Below, one piece after another: positions 18,234 through 28,300 of a stretch of 64,000 bases of DNA. This DNA is from Aquibacillus rhizosphaerae (GTDB taxonomy: Bacteria > Bacillota > Bacilli > Bacillales > Amphibacillaceae). How positions within the stretch are numbered: the stretch's first letter is position 1; each line of letters starts with the position of its first letter. The notes under the pieces were generated by a model, which had not been told where the DNA came from, made no database searches, and was given only the letters and a program-made list of their open reading frames with translations. The position numbers were made by a program, and so were the translations under genes. Location: NCBI RefSeq assembly GCF_030282825.1, contig NZ_JASTZU010000001.1:1-64000 (forward strand). The letters run 5' to 3'.

Positions 18234-18583
18234 TCACTTACAATTCACCATGGAAACAGCAAATTGTATCGAAATGATTCAGAAGAACTAAAAATTCATT
18301 TTACCCTTTCATTCATATGATGGGGTCTTTTTTATGTTTAAAAACACCCTTCGAATATCAGTCGTAATAAATTTTAATCATATTCCCTCACTTCTGTTAA
18401 TAAAATGATACAAACCATAGAAAGAAGGTCTGAGGTGAGAGTGTGTGGGGCTTTTTAATCATAGGATATTACAACAGAGCCACTCTTTTAGTTTACATAA
18501 TAAATATCATACAAATTATCACGAATCTCATCACCTTGTCTTTAATTAACACCTTGGACATACAACTCAGGGAGGCGAGTGAT
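18234..18583. other. Intergenic region between AimR-like gene and spoIIID
   Basis: 350 bp without a supported gene. A weak hairpin with CCC/GGGG and a six-T run (about 18301-18333) may end the upstream gene. Small ORFs were checked for an AimP-like signal peptide gene: the best (ATG 18333, 24 codons, MFKNTLRISVVI...) has no good RBS and overlaps the putative terminator. The spoIIID promoter should lie here. Confidence 0.4.
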
Positions 18584-18877
18584 GTGCACGACTACATCAA
18601 AGAGAGAACTATCAGGATCGGCAGGTATCTCGTAGATACAAAAAAAACCGTACGAGTCATTGCGAAAGAGTTTGGAGTTTCCAAAAGTACAGTCCACAAA
18701 GATTTAACAGAAAGGCTACCAGACATTAACCCCGAACTAGCCAATGAAGTAAAAACGATCCTTGATCATCATAAAGCAATTAGACATTTACGTGGTGGTG
18801 AAGCAACAAAAATGAAATACAAGTTAAGTTCAGCATCAACAGTAACAGAAGAACCACCAATCAAACCAGTAGGTTAA
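18584..18877 (+). CDS. spoIIID: Sporulation transcription factor SpoIIID
   Basis: Mother-cell DNA-binding regulator that switches many sigma-E genes on or off and promotes sigK expression. Length is 97 residues. The N-terminal MHDYIKERTIRIGRYL start and the helix-turn-helix VRVIAKEFGVSKSTVHKDL match B. subtilis SpoIIID closely, followed by the basic RHLRGGEATKMKYK tail. GTG 18584 is the right start: it aligns with the known N-terminus and GGGAGG lies 8 nt upstream. The ORF is open for 47 codons further upstream, but that extension is hydrophobic and lacks an RBS. Confidence 0.97.
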   Translation: MHDYIKERTIRIGRYLVDTKKTVRVIAKEFGVSKSTVHKDLTERLPDINPELANEVKTILDHHKAIRHLRGGEATKMKYKLSSASTVTEEPPIKPVG

Positions 18878-19037
18878 TAACCCGATCCTCCTGATTGCCA
18901 AAAAATATCCAAATTAGATAACTTTTTTATTTTAATTTTAACTAAATAATTAAATTTGTGATATTATATATAGTTAGAGGCATTGTGTTCAAGTACGGAT
19001 GCGACGCAACTATAATCGGCAGGGAGGATCAAAATTC

Positions 19038-20039
19038 ATGTTTTCTAGGGATATTGGAATAGATCTTGGTACGGCAAACGTGTTAATACACGTAAAAGGC
19101 AAGGGAATTGTATTAAATGAACCATCGGTAGTTGCCATGGATCGTACAACAGGTAGAGTACTTGAAGTCGGAGATGAGGCACGTCGTATGGTTGGGCGTA
19201 CTCCTGGTAATATCGAAGCAATTCGTCCGCTAAAGGATGGAGTTATTGCTGATTTTGATGTAACGGAAGCTATGCTAAAATACTTTATTAATAAAATAAA
19301 TGTACGTGGTTTTCTATCAAAACCTAGAATGCTAATTTGTTGTCCAACAAATATTACAAAAGTAGAACAAAAGGCAATCAAAGAAGCAGCAGAAAAGTCT
19401 GGTGGCAAGAGAGTATACTTAGAAGAAGAGCCAAAAGTAGCTGCCATTGGTGCTGGCATGGATATTTTTCAACCAAGTGGAAATATGGTCGTGGATATCG
19501 GTGGCGGAACAACAGATGTGGCAGTATTGTCGATGGGAGATATCGTTACAGCTCAATCGATTAAGATGGCCGGGGACAAATTTGATGCTGAGATACTTAA
19601 CTATGTAAAAAGAAAATATAAATTGCTGATCGGTGAACGAACAGCTGAAGATATTAAAATAAATGTAGCAACCGTTTTTCTAGGAGCAAGAGATGAGGAA
19701 ATTGACATTCGTGGTCGAGATATGGTTAGTGGATTGCCAAAAACAATCTCTATTCGCTCAAACGAAATTGAAGAAGCGTTACGCGAATCTGTTTCTCTTA
19801 TTGTGCAAGCAGCAAAAACAGTTCTTGAACAGACCCCACCTGAGTTGTCAGCAGATATTATCGATCGTGGTGTCATATTAACTGGCGGTGGAGCATTGTT
19901 ACATGGGCTTGATCAACTGTTGGCAGAAGAGTTAAAAGTTCCAGTATTGCTAGCAGACGAACCGATGAACTGTGTGGCAAAGGGTACAGGGATCATGCTA
20001 GAAAACATCGATAAAATTGAACGAAAAAAAATCGTTTAA
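19038..20039 (+). CDS. mbl: MreB-like rod-shape protein Mbl
   Basis: Actin-like filament protein guiding lateral wall synthesis at the inner membrane face. Length is 333 residues, the same as B. subtilis Mbl. Motifs: phosphate 1 GIDLGTANV, phosphate 2 VVDIGGGTTDVAVLS, adenosine ILTGGGALLHGLD. N-terminal MFSRDIG resembles the amphipathic membrane-targeting start. ATG 19038 follows AGGGAGGA; an upstream in-frame extension (from 18999) is rejected. Position after spoIIID and before flhO identifies it as Mbl rather than MreB or MreBH. Confidence 0.95.
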   Translation: MFSRDIGIDLGTANVLIHVKGKGIVLNEPSVVAMDRTTGRVLEVGDEARRMVGRTPGNIEAIRPLKDGVIADFDVTEAMLKYFINKINVRGFLSKPRMLICCPTNITKVEQKAIKEAAEKSGGKRVYLEEEPKVAAIGAGMDIFQPSGNMVVDIGGGTTDVAVLSMGDIVTAQSIKMAGDKFDAEILNYVKRKYKLLIGERTAEDIKINVATVFLGARDEEIDIRGRDMVSGLPKTISIRSNEIEEALRESVSLIVQAAKTVLEQTPPELSADIIDRGVILTGGGALLHGLDQLLAEELKVPVLLADEPMNCVAKGTGIMLENIDKIERKKIV

Positions 20040-20167
20040 AGTGATTTCCTTTGCCGTGATTGCGAATTTTGTAAGAAAACATCATGTTTTCTGCATGTAG
20101 AAATAAAGGATAAAAGGCAAATAGTTGGAACCGTAAGTAGTCATAGATGTGGAGAGGAGAATGAATC

Positions 20168-20992
20168 TTGTTAAGAGGTTATTACACCGCAACAGCAGGA
20201 ATGATGGCACAACAACGACGTCAAGAAACGTTATCAAACAATATAGCAAATGCCTTAACACCAGGATATAAACAAGACCAAGCTACCCTTAAATCATTTC
20301 CAGAGTTATTAATTCAACGAATGGAATCTAATAATGTTCCTACTTCTCGAGGTTTTCGCGTACCAACACAAAATACGGTTGGTTCGATTAATACTGGGGT
20401 TTACGTACAAGAAACGATTCCAGACTTTGCTCAAGGTGGGCTTCGTGAAACTGGAATAACCACGGATATGGCACTTGTAAATGGTACACTTCCAGATGAA
20501 GAGGGAAGCATCTTTTTTACCGTTCAAAATGGGGACGGAGAAGTCAGGTATACGAGAAATGGGAATTTCACTGTCGATGGCCAAGGATTTTTAGTATCTA
20601 ATGAAGGTTATTATGTCTTAGACCAAGACGGAAACCCAATTGAAACAGATGGACAAGAGTTTACCGTTAGTGCGGAAGGAAATATCCAACTACCAAATCA
20701 AGTAACCCCACTTGGAGTTGCTTATAGTCCAAATGCGAATCAATTAATCAAAGAAGGGGAAGGCCTATATCGATTAGAAGCAGACCAAGGCGCTTTAGAT
20801 GATGTTAGAGCCAATCCAGATGCAACCTTCAGTATTGTGCAACGATCATTAGAAAATTCAAACGTAGATACAAATCAAACAATGACAGACATGATGCAAG
20901 CGTATCGAATGTTTGAAGCCAATCAAAAAGTAATACAAGCATATGATCAAAGTATGGATAAAGCGGTTAATGAAATTGCGAGACTTAGGTAA
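20168..20992 (+). CDS. flhO: Flagellar basal-body rod protein FlhO
   Basis: Flagellar rod/hook family protein of 274 residues. The N-terminal LRGYYTATAGMMAQQRRQE with ETLSNNIANALTPGYK and the C-terminal SNVDTNQTMTDMMQAYRMFE-type helix are the paired coiled-coil ends of axial proteins. Position after mbl and before flhP identifies FlhO rather than the FlgG of the main fla/che operon. TTG 20168 is supported by AGGAG 8 nt upstream. It is exported by the flagellar type III system, so no signal peptide is expected. The gap to flhP is 14 bp. Confidence 0.93.
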   Translation: MLRGYYTATAGMMAQQRRQETLSNNIANALTPGYKQDQATLKSFPELLIQRMESNNVPTSRGFRVPTQNTVGSINTGVYVQETIPDFAQGGLRETGITTDMALVNGTLPDEEGSIFFTVQNGDGEVRYTRNGNFTVDGQGFLVSNEGYYVLDQDGNPIETDGQEFTVSAEGNIQLPNQVTPLGVAYSPNANQLIKEGEGLYRLEADQGALDDVRANPDATFSIVQRSLENSNVDTNQTMTDMMQAYRMFEANQKVIQAYDQSMDKAVNEIARLR

Positions 20993-21006
20993 GGGGAGAA
21001 TAAAAG

Positions 21007-21834
21007 ATGAGTAGAATGTCAATCCAAGCAGCGGTAACAATGGGTCAACTACAAAATAAATTGGATATAATCGGACATAACGTAGCAAATGCAAACACAA
21101 CCGGTTACAAAAATAGACAGGCAGATTTTTCTTCCTTATTATTTCAGCAAATCAATAATCTATCTGATCCTGCCAATGCTGAAAATCGTCTAACTCCAGA
21201 CGGAATAAGAGTTGGTTCAGGAGCAAAACTAGGACATACCAATATTGATTTATCACTTGGATCCATTCAAGAAACTGGTAGAGCGTTAGATGTTGCTTTA
21301 CTTCAGGACAATCATTTATTTCAAATAAATGTTACTGAAAATGGAATAGAAGAAACCCAGTATACTCGATCAGGAACATTTTATTTGAACCCAATGGATG
21401 ATGGAACAGTGATGTTAACAACACAAGATGGCCACCCTGTCTTAGGAGAAGATGGACCACTCGTGTTTGCTGACGATATGGAAGGTATCTCGATTAACCA
21501 AGATGGTGCTATTTCTGTAACTAGAAATGGAATCGATCAGGTTGAAGGCCAATTGGCGATAGCGGAAGCAATTAGACCTAGAATGCTTGAAGCTACAGGG
21601 AACAATAACTTGCGTCTGTCTCAGACGGCCCAAGAAGAATTTAATGCAAATGAGATTATTCAACAGTTGGATGGAAATCAAGTTGAAGTGAAAAGCGGTT
21701 CACTAGAGAGTTCCAATGTAAATTTAACGAATCAAATGTCAGATCTTTTAATGACACAGCGTGCTTATCAATTAAATGCAAGATCTATATCAATGAATGA
21801 TCAAATGAGCGGTTTGATTAATCAATTACGCTAA
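21007..21834 (+). CDS. flhP: Flagellar hook-basal body protein FlhP
   Basis: Paralogue of FlhO, 275 residues, with the same architecture: N-terminal KLDIIGHNVANANTTGYKNR and C-terminal SNVNLTNQMSDLLMTQRAYQ, flanking a beta-rich middle. It is predicted to form part of the rod or rod-hook junction together with FlhO. ATG 21007 lies behind AGGGGAG. The two genes form an operon, and the EpuA-family gene starts about 40 bp downstream. Confidence 0.93.
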   Translation: MSRMSIQAAVTMGQLQNKLDIIGHNVANANTTGYKNRQADFSSLLFQQINNLSDPANAENRLTPDGIRVGSGAKLGHTNIDLSLGSIQETGRALDVALLQDNHLFQINVTENGIEETQYTRSGTFYLNPMDDGTVMLTTQDGHPVLGEDGPLVFADDMEGISINQDGAISVTRNGIDQVEGQLAIAEAIRPRMLEATGNNNLRLSQTAQEEFNANEIIQQLDGNQVEVKSGSLESSNVNLTNQMSDLLMTQRAYQLNARSISMNDQMSGLINQLR

Positions 21835-21875
21835 ATAATTCCATTGATGAATTTTTAAGTAAGGAGTCACCAACT

Positions 21876-22229
21876 ATGCCTACAATGCAGAGTGAAGCTA
21901 AACAAACAACGCAAAACCCGAAGACACGTAGGGAACAGCGTAAACTTCAAAAAGAAGAAAAAAAGTTGGAAAAGCAAAATAATGGAGATAACCATGACAA
22001 GAAAAGTCAGAAAAAGAAACAAAGGGAAGAAAAGCGAAAGAATAAACCGAAAATTCGACGTGTATTCCCTATTTGGCTTCGAATTGTTGTGGTTATCGTT
22101 CTTTCGTTTGCGGCTTTGCTTGCGGGTTTAATGGTTGGATATGGTATCCTTGGCGGAGGAAACCCCACCGATGCGTTGAATTTTGACACGTGGGAAAAAA
22201 TCATAAAACTTGTCAATGGTGATGTATAG
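21876..22229 (+). CDS. EpuA-family small membrane protein
   Basis: Protein of 117 residues. The first ~65 are highly charged Lys/Glu/Gln-rich and probably helical or disordered. One membrane segment follows (about 68-93, PIWLRIVVVIVLSFAALLAG), then a short extracytoplasmic tail with DTWEKI. This layout fits the EpuA family, often annotated 'DNA-directed RNA polymerase subunit beta', a name I consider unsupported. ATG 21876 follows AAGGAG. It sits between flhP and fabZ as in related Bacilli. Role unknown. Confidence 0.7.
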   Translation: MPTMQSEAKQTTQNPKTRREQRKLQKEEKKLEKQNNGDNHDKKSQKKKQREEKRKNKPKIRRVFPIWLRIVVVIVLSFAALLAGLMVGYGILGGGNPTDALNFDTWEKIIKLVNGDV

Positions 22230-22237
22230 TAATAGTT

Positions 22238-22273
22238 AAGTTAATCGTAAACATTAATGCGATTAACTTTTTT
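22238..22273 (+). terminator. Terminator after EpuA-family gene
   Basis: AAGTTAATCG pairs with CGATTAACTT, followed by T6. It closes the mbl-flhO-flhP-epuA stretch. Confidence 0.88.
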
Positions 22274-22347
22274 GTTATACTAAAGGTATCAACGCTTGTT
22301 TGTTTTAGCAAATACTTACATATAATTTTTGAAAAGGGGTTAAAACA

Positions 22348-22767
22348 ATGTTAGATATTCAACAAATTAAGGAAACAATACCACATCGTTATCCATTTTT
22401 ATTAGTCGATGAAATAACAGAAGTGGACGGAAATCGTGTTGTTGGTAAAAAAAATGTAACAATAAACGAACCATTTTTTCAAGGTCATTTCCCTGATTAT
22501 CCCGTAATGCCAGGTGTTCTTATTGTAGAAGCATTAGCTCAGGTAGGTGCAGTTTCTATTTTAAGTAAAGAAGAAAACAAAGGGAAAATAGGTTTTTTAG
22601 CAGGTATTGATAAATGTCGCTTCAAACGTCAAGTTAAACCAGGTGATCAACTGCGTTTAGAAGTAGAAATCATCCGTTTAAAAGGACCAATCGGTAAAGG
22701 TAAAGCTACAGCAACCGTGGACGGGGAGCTTGCATGTGAAGCAGAAATCATGTTTGCAATTAAATAA
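22348..22767 (+). CDS. fabZ: 3-hydroxyacyl-ACP dehydratase FabZ
   Basis: Dehydrates 3-hydroxyacyl-ACP in type II fatty acid synthesis. Length is 139 residues, typical. Hot-dog fold with the family start [13 protein letters not shown], catalytic His47 ([13 protein letters not shown]) and Glu61 (LIVEALAQ). ATG 22348 follows AAAAGGGG. It is monocistronic between two terminators, in the ywpB position of B. subtilis. Confidence 0.97.
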   Translation: MLDIQQIKETIPHRYPFLLVDEITEVDGNRVVGKKNVTINEPFFQGHFPDYPVMPGVLIVEALAQVGAVSILSKEENKGKIGFLAGIDKCRFKRQVKPGDQLRLEVEIIRLKGPIGKGKATATVDGELACEAEIMFAIK

Positions 22768-22793
22768 GAAAAGGCAGTGGAGTTAGACATATC

Positions 22794-22828
22794 GATGGGA
22801 TCAAAATTTGATTCCATCTTTTTTTTTG
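22794..22828 (+). terminator. Terminator of fabZ
   Basis: GATGGGATCAA pairs with TTGATTCCATC, followed by nine T. Confidence 0.9.
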
Positions 22829-23040
22829 CAAAAAAGTTAGTGTGTATATTTTTATGCTTATTGTTGTAATCTATACGCGACTGTTCCTTTTATAAGCAGT
22901 AGTTTCGGGGGCTTGGATATTAAAGAATAGGTAAATCACAGATTTTTTAAAACTAAGACGACTTATACTCGATAATTAATTCGGGATTTGGGAACGCTAA
23001 TATAGACAAACAATATCTATCTTAGAAGGAGGATTTACCA

Positions 23041-23424
23041 ATGGATAAAAAGTGGTTATACAAAATTAGTGCACCAATCTTTGCGGTTTCGTTAATGGCT
23101 GCTTGTGCAAATGATGACGAGCAAAACCCACCACCAGAAGAAGATGCACCAGCGGACGAAATTCAAGAAGAAATGGATGACGCAGGTGAAGAGATTGAAG
23201 ATACTGGTGAAGACATGGGCGATGAGCTTCAAGAGGAAACAAATGATATGATGGATGGCGAAGAAGGCGATGATGGTGGAATTACTGGTGAGAATGGTAC
23301 GAACGGAAATACAGATGAAGGTAATAATGGTGAAGCAGGCCCTAATGACGAAAATGGTAATGATGTAACAGATGAACAAACAGATGCAACAAATGAAGAC
23401 ACAATGGATCAGGAAGAAGAGTAA
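23041..23424 (+). CDS. Acidic low-complexity lipoprotein
   Basis: Protein of 127 residues with a lipoprotein signal (MDKKWLYK, hydrophobic core, lipobox LMAAC, Cys about 22). The rest is almost entirely Asp, Glu, Gly, Asn and Thr. It is probably disordered and strongly negative, tethered on the outer face of the membrane. ATG 23041 is supported by AAGGAGGATT. It has its own terminator. I recognise no family; ion binding or a charged spacer near the membrane is speculation. Confidence 0.75.
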   Translation: MDKKWLYKISAPIFAVSLMAACANDDEQNPPPEEDAPADEIQEEMDDAGEEIEDTGEDMGDELQEETNDMMDGEEGDDGGITGENGTNGNTDEGNNGEAGPNDENGNDVTDEQTDATNEDTMDQEEE

Positions 23425-23429
23425 AACTT

Positions 23430-23472
23430 AAAGAAAAGGAATCCTTGACATATAAGGGTTCCTTTTCTTTTT
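23430..23472 (+). terminator. Terminator after acidic lipoprotein gene
   Basis: AAAGAAAAGGAATCCTT pairs with AAGGGTTCCTTTTCTTT, then T-rich sequence. Confidence 0.88.
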
Positions 23473-23501
23473 ATATAGTTATTGTAAATGATGTCTAATG
23501 T

Positions 23502-23530
23502 TTTACAAATTGGTCAAAATGATATACTAT
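23502..23530 (+). promoter_or_regulatory. Sigma-A-like promoter of tetR-RND operon
   Basis: TTTACA (23502-23507), a 17-nt spacer and TACTAT (23525-23530). An overlapping TATACT at 23523 is an alternative -10. Transcription would start just upstream of the palindromic operator. Confidence 0.45.
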
Positions 23531-23538
23531 TTTAAATA

Positions 23539-23558
23539 TTGACTGACCGGTCATAATA
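23539..23558. promoter_or_regulatory. Probable TetR-family operator
   Basis: The perfect palindrome TGACCGGTCA (23544-23553) inside TTGACTGACCGGTCATAATA lies just downstream of the promoter and about 60 nt before the TetR gene. Sites of this form are typical for autoregulating TetR repressors of efflux operons. The assignment to the adjacent regulator is inferred from position. Confidence 0.65.
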
Positions 23559-23613
23559 AAATGAAACTAAACAGAGTCCCTATCCGTAAATTTATACGAA
23601 GTTAGGTGAAAAC

Positions 23614-24498
23614 ATGAATGAGAAAAAGAAAAAGATAATTGAAGTAAGCATGATTCTTTTTGCGCAAAAAGGTTTTCATGCAACATCAATTCAAGAAATT
23701 GCTACACAAAGTAACGTGTCAAAGGGGGCCTTTTATTTATATTTTAATTCTAAAGATGAATTAGCAATGTCCATTTTCAAATATTACTCTAATCTAATTT
23801 TAGAAAAAGTAGAGGAAATCCGTAGGCAAAATCATGAGCCAAAACAAAAACTTACAGAACAAATCAATGTGTTTTTAGAAATGCTAAGTAATCATAAGGA
23901 ATACATCATCATGCATTTCAGGGATAATCTACAATTAGGTGAGCAATTTGATGAAATTATACTCCAAATGAATAAATTTGGCCTGCAATGGACAAGTGAG
24001 AATATGAAGGAAATATACGGTCCTTCGATTGAACCTTATCTTGTTGATGCTTCTATACAGCTAGACGGCATTTTACAAGGGTACTTTAAATGGTTAGTAA
24101 TGCATGACATTCAAGTGGATACGATGGAACTAGCGGCATTTATTGTGCGCAGATTGGATGACAGCATTCAAGGTATGTTAAATAGCGGTGACAGGCCGCA
24201 AATCAACATGAATCAATTAACGTATTATGCACTAAAATGTGAGAAAACAGGTGTGGAAAAGGTACAACAATTACTTGTTCAAATGATTGATCAAATACAT
24301 AATCAATCGATTAGTTCTGAAGAAAAACAACAGCTATTAGAAGCGGCTGATGTAATAAATGGAGAGTTAGAAAAGAAACAACCGAAAAAAATTATCATCC
24401 AAGGAATGTTGACACATCTTCAGTCTATACCAGAACTGAAGCAATCATGTGAGGAGATAGCGAAAATTATAGAGATTCCATTGCTATCGAAAGAGTAG
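23614..24498 (+). CDS. TetR-family regulator of adjacent RND pump
   Basis: Transcriptional repressor of 294 residues. The N-terminal TetR HTH is clear: KIIEVSMILFAQKGFHATSI, then NVSKGAFYLYFNSKDEL. The ligand-binding part is long: most TetR proteins have about 190-210 residues, and here about 90 extra residues form a helical, Gln/Glu-rich C-terminal extension. ATG 23614 follows AGGTGAAAAC. It heads a unit with the adaptor and pump genes (17-bp and 2-bp gaps) and probably binds the palindrome upstream, as YerO relates to YerP/SwrC in B. subtilis. Confidence 0.88.
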   Translation: MNEKKKKIIEVSMILFAQKGFHATSIQEIATQSNVSKGAFYLYFNSKDELAMSIFKYYSNLILEKVEEIRRQNHEPKQKLTEQINVFLEMLSNHKEYIIMHFRDNLQLGEQFDEIILQMNKFGLQWTSENMKEIYGPSIEPYLVDASIQLDGILQGYFKWLVMHDIQVDTMELAAFIVRRLDDSIQGMLNSGDRPQINMNQLTYYALKCEKTGVEKVQQLLVQMIDQIHNQSISSEEKQQLLEAADVINGELEKKQPKKIIIQGMLTHLQSIPELKQSCEEIAKIIEIPLLSKE

Positions 24499-24515
24499 AG
24501 AGGGGACTTAGATCA

Positions 24516-25382
24516 ATGAAAAAAATATTGCTACCTATGTTATTACTTATGCTGCTATTAGTAGCCTGTACAGAAGAAGATACACAAACGGAAGAGACAG
24601 AAGAACGTGTGACACCAGTAGAGGTTGATGAAGTGACAGTAGATAATTTGGTGATAGAGAAAACATTCTACGGGAGAACATCACCTAATGCAACAACTCC
24701 GGTGATGCCTCCTTCAGCTGGAGAAATTGATTCATTAGAAGTATCGAATGGTGACCAAGTAGAGGAAGAAGAAGTGATTGCCACGTTCATAAGTGCGGAA
24801 GGCCTTGGAACGATTGATATTGAAGCACCTGCAGATGGACAAATCACATCACTAGATGTAAAAGAAGGCGGTATGCTTACAGGTTCAGATCCAATGGCTA
24901 TGATTGTTGATCTAGACACGATACAAATTCAAGTGAATATTACTGCTGACAATTTGCAACTATTTAATGATCATGATGAAGCAACGGTTACGTTTAGTGC
25001 CATTGACCTGGAAACAACGGCAACGATTGACTATGTTTCATCAGTTGCAGGCGAAACAGGATTATATGCTGTGGAGTTATCTGTAGATAATGAGGATACA
25101 AACATTAAACCAGGTATGACTGCAATGGTAGACCTACCAGAAAATGTTGTAGAAGATACATTGCTTATTCCAACAACAGCCTTGGTTGAAGAAGGTGACG
25201 AATCCTTTGTTTATGTAGTAAAAGATGATGTAGCAGAAAAGATTGCTGTCACTGTTGTTGAATCACAAACAAATCAAACGGCTATTGAAGGGGAAATAAG
25301 TGAAGGGGATACTGTTGTAACAAATGGTCAGCTGACGCTTACAGACGGCAACCAAGTTGACATCATGAAGGAGGAAAACTAA
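24516..25382 (+). CDS. RND efflux adaptor lipoprotein (HlyD/MFP family)
   Basis: Membrane-fusion-type subunit of 288 residues. Lipoprotein signal with lipobox LLVAC (Cys about 18), then barrel-sandwich/lipoyl halves: GEIDSLEVSNGDQVEEEEVI and IEAPADGQITSLDVKEGG. Beta-barrel and membrane-proximal domains follow, with VLIPTTALVEEGDESFVYVV-like strands. There is little coiled-coil hairpin, as in Gram-positive versions. It is separated from the RND gene by 2 bp, so translation is likely coupled. It is thought to work with the pump on the outer face of the cytoplasmic membrane. Confidence 0.88.
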   Translation: MKKILLPMLLLMLLLVACTEEDTQTEETEERVTPVEVDEVTVDNLVIEKTFYGRTSPNATTPVMPPSAGEIDSLEVSNGDQVEEEEVIATFISAEGLGTIDIEAPADGQITSLDVKEGGMLTGSDPMAMIVDLDTIQIQVNITADNLQLFNDHDEATVTFSAIDLETTATIDYVSSVAGETGLYAVELSVDNEDTNIKPGMTAMVDLPENVVEDTLLIPTTALVEEGDESFVYVVKDDVAEKIAVTVVESQTNQTAIEGEISEGDTVVTNGQLTLTDGNQVDIMKEEN

Positions 25383-25384
25383 TC

Positions 25385-28300
25385 GTGAAGCTAGTAGATA
25401 TTTCCGTGAAACGGCCGGTTGGTGTAATTATGGTTGTCTTAGCCATCATTGCACTAGGGGTCATATCGGTACGAAGTTTAGCCATCGATCTCTTTCCTGA
25501 AATCGACTTACCAATCGCAGTTGTAGCAACCAATTATCAAGACGCAGCACCACAAGAAGTAGAGAAACAAGTTAGTCAGCCGGTCGAATCGGCGTTAAGT
25601 TCTATCGAAGGTGTTAATACGATTCAATCACAATCACAATCCGGTGCATCACTCGTTATTGTTATGTTTGAAAATGGAACAAACCTGGATAATGCACTGC
25701 TAGAAGTAAGGGAAAGTATCGACCAGGTGAAAGCAATGCTTCCAGAAGGTGCTGGAGACCCAAGTGTATTGCGATTTAATCCGAATCAGTTACCAATCAT
25801 GTGGGTTGGTCTTACTGGTGATGATACGGTTAAATTGCAAGAAATTGCCGAAGAACAAGTTGTCCCATACTTTGAACGCCAAGGCGGTGTTGCATCTGTA
25901 ACTGTCGAAGGTGGAGAAGAAAGAGTGATTCAGCTTGAACTTGATCGTTCGAAGCTATCACAATACGGCTTAAATGCCAATGTAGTCATGCAAGCGCTAG
26001 GTGGAGCGAATCAGTCAGGGTCAGCTGGAGTTGTCTCCAAAGGTGATAAAGACCTACAAATTCGTATTAATGGCGACTATGAGTCTGTTGATGATATAAG
26101 AGAAACAATTATTCAGACGTCACAAGGCGCGACTGTGCATGTGGAAGATATAGCAACAGTTAATGATACGTTTGCTGAATCAGGTACTTCATTAGTAAAC
26201 AACAAACCTTCCGTTGTGTTATCTGTCATGAAACAATCAGACGGAAACACAGTAGCAGTTTCAGATAACATTATTGCTGCAACTGAGGAGATAAATAAGG
26301 ACTTGCCAGAAGGGGTCGAACTGGATCTCGTTGTTGATACATCAACGTTTATCAAAGAGTCGATATCATCTGTGATTCAAAACATGGTACTTGGTGGCGT
26401 GTTTGCGATCCTAATCTTATTGCTTTTCCTAAAAAGTATTCGTGCAACAATTGTTGTCGGCTTGTCTATACCGATTGCTATCGTTGCAACATTTACATTA
26501 ATGTATTTCACGGGAGAAACAGTGAACGTGTTAACCATGGGTGGACTTGCCCTCGGACTCGGTATGATGGTGGACAGTTCCATTGTTATATTAGAAAATA
26601 TTGTTTCTTACCGGCAACGCGGATATGGGATGAAAGAAGCGGCTATCAAAGGTGCGTCTGAATTAGCACCAGCAGTAATTGCTTCCACTACAACTACCTT
26701 AGTTGTATTCTTGCCAATCGTATTTGTTGGTGGAATTGCATCAGAGTTATTCACGCCACTTGCGTTGACTGTATCGTTTGCATTAATTGCATCATTACTT
26801 GCATCGATTACGTTAATTCCGATGTTATCTTCTAAATTGTTAACAAAAGCACTCGAGGACCATGGACGTCGTTATTGGTTCGATCGTGCACTAAATAAAT
26901 TTAATAACGGCTATGAGAAAGTATTACGTAGAGTATTAAAATTCAGAAAAACAACCATTTTGGTAACAACGTTAACTATAGTTGGAAGCTTAGCCCTTAT
27001 CCCATTGATTGGGACGGAATTTATTCCAGAAGGGGATCAAGGCCAATTAAGTGTTACAGTTGAAACACCAACAGGAACAACAAAAGAAGTTACCGAAGAA
27101 GTAGCAGCACAAGTAAGTGAAAGGTTAGAAGCGTTTCAAGATGTGATAGAAGTGAATTACATGACGATCAGTGGTGGTGATGCAGCAGCAGGGTTAATGG
27201 GTGGTGGCAGTTCGAACACCGCCTCATACACGTTACAGCTTGTACCACCAGGAGAACGCGACCAAACAACAGATCAAGTCATGCAAGAGGTTAATGCCGA
27301 GCTTGAAGATATTGTAGGAGCTGACATTACAGTTAGTGCAATGGGTGGAGGAGGATTAAGTACTGGAGATCCTATTTCCATTCAAATAAGTGGCCCAGAA
27401 CACGATGTCTTGCGTGAATTAGCAGATCAAGTAATTTATACGATTTCTGACGTTGAAGGGGTTTATAATCCAACAACCTCTATTTCCGATACGACACCAC
27501 AATTAAGTGTTGATGTAGATCGAGAAGTAGCAGCGCAATATGGATTGACCTATCAAGATGTCATGAGTCAAATTCAAATGAACTTCACCGGACAAACGGT
27601 CATGCAATATCGTGAAGACGGTGACGAGATGAATGTAAATTTAATGTATCCTGAAGAAGAACGTAGTACAATCAGTGACCTTGAAAACATGGTCATTCAA
27701 ACACAAGCAGGAACAATGATTCCACTTGCTACGATTGCTGATTTTGAACAAATTCAAAGTCCAGCAAGTCTCTCAAGGCAAAATCAACAAAGACAAGTAA
27801 ATGTGTCCTCGGGAATTGTTGATCGAGACCTAGGTAGTGTCAGTGCGGATATCGAAGCTGCACTGGATAACATGAGTTTGCCAGAAGGATATACAACGAG
27901 TGTTGGTGGTGAGGCTGAAGATATGGTGGAAGCCTTTAGTGATTTAGGATTAGCGTTAGTACTATCCATCTTTCTTGTTTATGTAGTTATGGCGATTCAA
28001 TTTGAGAATTTCCTATTCCCATTGGTAATCATGTTCTCCATGCCAGCAACTGCAGTCGGAGTATTCGGTGGTCTATTCGTCACTGGAACACCACTCAGTA
28101 TAACGGCCTTTATTGGGGTGATTATGCTCGCCGGCATTGTCGTTAACAACGCCATCGTGCTCGTCGATTATATTAATATCGTCAGACGGCGAGGTGTTGA
28201 TAGGTATGAAGCGATTCTAGAAGCGGGTGTAAGTAGAATGCGCCCAATTCTTATGACTACCTTAACGACAATCCTGGCTATGGTTCCATTAGCACTAGGA

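Noticed and set aside
18234-18440. Possible AimP-like peptide gene downstream of the AimR-like gene
   Set aside because: No short ORF with RBS and signal-peptide-like sequence was found; the best candidate (24 codons from 18333) overlaps a putative terminator.
18443-18583. N-terminal extension of SpoIIID
   Set aside because: The GTG at 18584 matches the known SpoIIID N-terminus and has a good RBS; the extension is hydrophobic and lacks one.
23092-23379. 95-codon minus-strand ORF opposite the acidic lipoprotein gene
   Set aside because: Its hydrophobic translation is a by-product of Asp/Glu codons on the other strand; the plus-strand gene has the RBS, lipobox and terminator.
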